Positions 6,570 to 7,347 of a DNA stretch of 7,347 nucleotides are shown here, in pieces; position 1 is the stretch's first letter, and each line of letters starts with the position of its first letter. Made by a program: the position numbers and the translations under genes. The stretch is from positions 1-7,347 of the forward strand of contig CAMLNE010000216.1 of NCBI GenBank assembly GCA_946481265.1, given 5' to 3'. This DNA is from an uncultured Panacagrimonas sp. Lineage in GTDB: Bacteria; Pseudomonadota; Gammaproteobacteria; Nevskiales; Nevskiaceae. The notes below the pieces were generated by a model that worked only from the letters and a program-made list of their open reading frames with translations, was not told the DNA's origin and did no database searches.

Positions 6570-7153
6570 GGGCCGCCGGTTGCGGCACTGCGCAGGGCGG
6601 CGGCCACCGGGTCGATCGCCGATGCGGCGGACTTGCGACGCAGCCGGCGCTGCTCGTCCTCGCGGGCCCAGCGTTCCAGGCGCTGCACGCGGGCCTCGAA
6701 GCGGGAGCGGAACTGCGAGGCGCGTTCGAACGCGGGCGGGACGCCCGGTGCTGGATCCATCACGATGCAGTCGACCGGGCAGACCGGCAGGCACAGCTCG
6801 CAGCCGTTGCAGTCATCGGTCAGGACCGTGTGCATCAGGTTCATTGCGCCCACGATGGCGTCCACCGGGCAGGCCTGGATGCACTTGGTGCAGCCGATGC
6901 AGTCCGCCTCGACGATGCGCGCGACCGTCTCGACGTCCTGCTCGGTGCCGCAGGACGGATCCAGCGCCCGGATTTCGCGCCCGCTGGCCTGCGCCAGGCG
7001 CGCGATTCCCGCGGCGCCTCCCGGCGGGCAGCGGTTGATGTCGGCTTCGCCGCGCGCCATGGCCTCGGCATAGGGGCGGCAGGCGGAATAGCCGCAGCGC
7101 GTGCACTGCGTCTGCGGCAGCAGCGCATCGAGCCGGTCCGCGAGATCGTCCAT
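6566..7153 (-). CDS. rnfB: RnfB-like iron-sulfur electron-transfer protein without membrane anchor
   Basis: The 195-residue product has the RnfB layout. An Fe-S domain with Cys17, Cys20, Cys25 and Cys42 (C-x2-C-G-x3-C-x16-C) is followed by two ferredoxin-type [4Fe-4S] motifs, Cys85/88/91/95 and Cys115/118/121/125, each ending CPVD. In the membrane Rnf/Rsx complex RnfB carries electrons between ferredoxin and the membrane subunits. Here the usual N-terminal hydrophobic helix is missing and no other rnf genes are in the window, so it may be a soluble carrier. One inference is that it serves the Fe-S protein Nth next door or a general reductase. A basic, charged, probably helical tail spans about 140-175. 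The start at 7153 is chosen because [17 protein letters not shown] is the form I recall in related genomes. A GTG at 7198 would add 15 residues and overlap the metG stop as GTGA. Neither has a strong ribosome site. Confidence 0.88.
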   Translation of the reverse strand: MDDLADRLDALLPQTQCTRCGYSACRPYAEAMARGEADINRCPPGGAAGIARLAQASGREIRALDPSCGTEQDVETVARIVEADCIGCTKCIQACPVDAIVGAMNLMHTVLTDDCNGCELCLPVCPVDCIVMDPAPGVPPAFERASQFRSRFEARVQRLERWAREDEQRRLRRKSAASAIDPVAAALRSAATGGP

Positions 7154-7194
7154 CGGATGATGCGTCGGACCGGCGCGGCTGCCGACGTCTGCCC

Positions 7195-7347
7195 TCACTT
7201 CACGCGCATGCCGGGCTGCGCGCCGTCATCGGGTGCCAGCAGGAAGGGGCCGCCGCGGTCGTCGCTGGCGGCCAGCACCATGCCCTGGCTCAGGCCGAAC
7301 TTCATCTTGCGCGGGGCCAGGTTGGCGACGCACATCGTCAGCCGACC
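7195..7347 (-). CDS. metG: Methionyl-tRNA synthetase, C-terminal end (partial)
   Basis: Only the last 50 residues are in the window; the gene continues beyond 7347. [17 protein letters not shown], then [16 protein letters not shown] before the TGA, matches the C-terminal tRNA-binding (OB-fold, Trbp111-like) domain fused to many bacterial methionyl-tRNA synthetases. That domain aids dimerisation and tRNA binding. A free-standing Trbp111-type protein would look the same in this fragment, but metG directly before rnfB and nth is the order I would expect in Xanthomonadales. Its stop overlaps a possible GTG start of rnfB. Confidence 0.88.
   Translation of the reverse strand, partial: GRLTMCVANLAPRKMKFGLSQGMVLAASDDRGGPFLLAPDDGAQPGMRVK

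Noticed and set aside
4633..7073. Two plus-strand open frames of about 460 codons across the dehydrogenase, nth and rnfB genes.
   Set aside because: They are shadows of three minus-strand genes with intact active-site motifs. Their own products show no family features.
1..7347. CRISPR arrays, tRNA or rRNA genes, insertion sequences and attachment sites.
   Set aside because: I saw no spaced identical repeats outside the coding array, no tRNA-like fold, no transposase and no terminal inverted repeats.

Overview
The window is GC-rich, densely coding DNA from a proteobacterium. The minus-strand order metG (C-terminal end), stand-alone rnfB, nth resembles gammaproteobacteria of the Xanthomonadales/Lysobacterales type. 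That assignment is an inference from gene order and protein style; no marker gene settles the genus.

The left half (about 1-3900, plus strand) is the accessory part. A 657-residue secreted protein (166-2139) has a clear signal peptide. Most of its mature part is about 26 copies of a 16-18 residue Gly/Asn/Ser/Asp repeat, followed by a glycine-rich tail and a C-terminal cysteine pair. After a 134-base gap holding two perfect hairpins comes a 519-residue protein (2274-3833) that looks like an outer-membrane transporter of the two-partner secretion (TpsB/ShlB/FhaC) family: two POTRA-like segments, a beta-barrel and a terminal Phe. A strong intrinsic terminator (3857-3894) ends the unit. The pair is arranged like a two-partner secretion cassette (cargo then transporter) but departs from the textbook in several ways. 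The cargo has no recognisable TPS/haemagglutination domain, the transporter has no visible signal peptide, and the conserved VRGY-type loop motif reads IEAY. I regard this pair as the candidate unusual system.

The right half (3926-7347) is on the minus strand and looks like ordinary chromosome. Read in the direction of transcription it holds the end of metG, rnfB (a soluble-looking two-ferredoxin protein), nth (endonuclease III with all catalytic and cluster residues in place), an acyl-CoA dehydrogenase of the long-chain/isovaleryl type, and after 167 bases an EipA-like (DUF1134) periplasmic protein. Junctions are tight: rnfB/nth overlap as ATGA, metG/rnfB can overlap as GTGA, and nth/acyl-CoA dehydrogenase can meet as TAATG. 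This suggests one translationally coupled operon. The EipA-like gene converges on the transporter gene, and the two share the terminator region.
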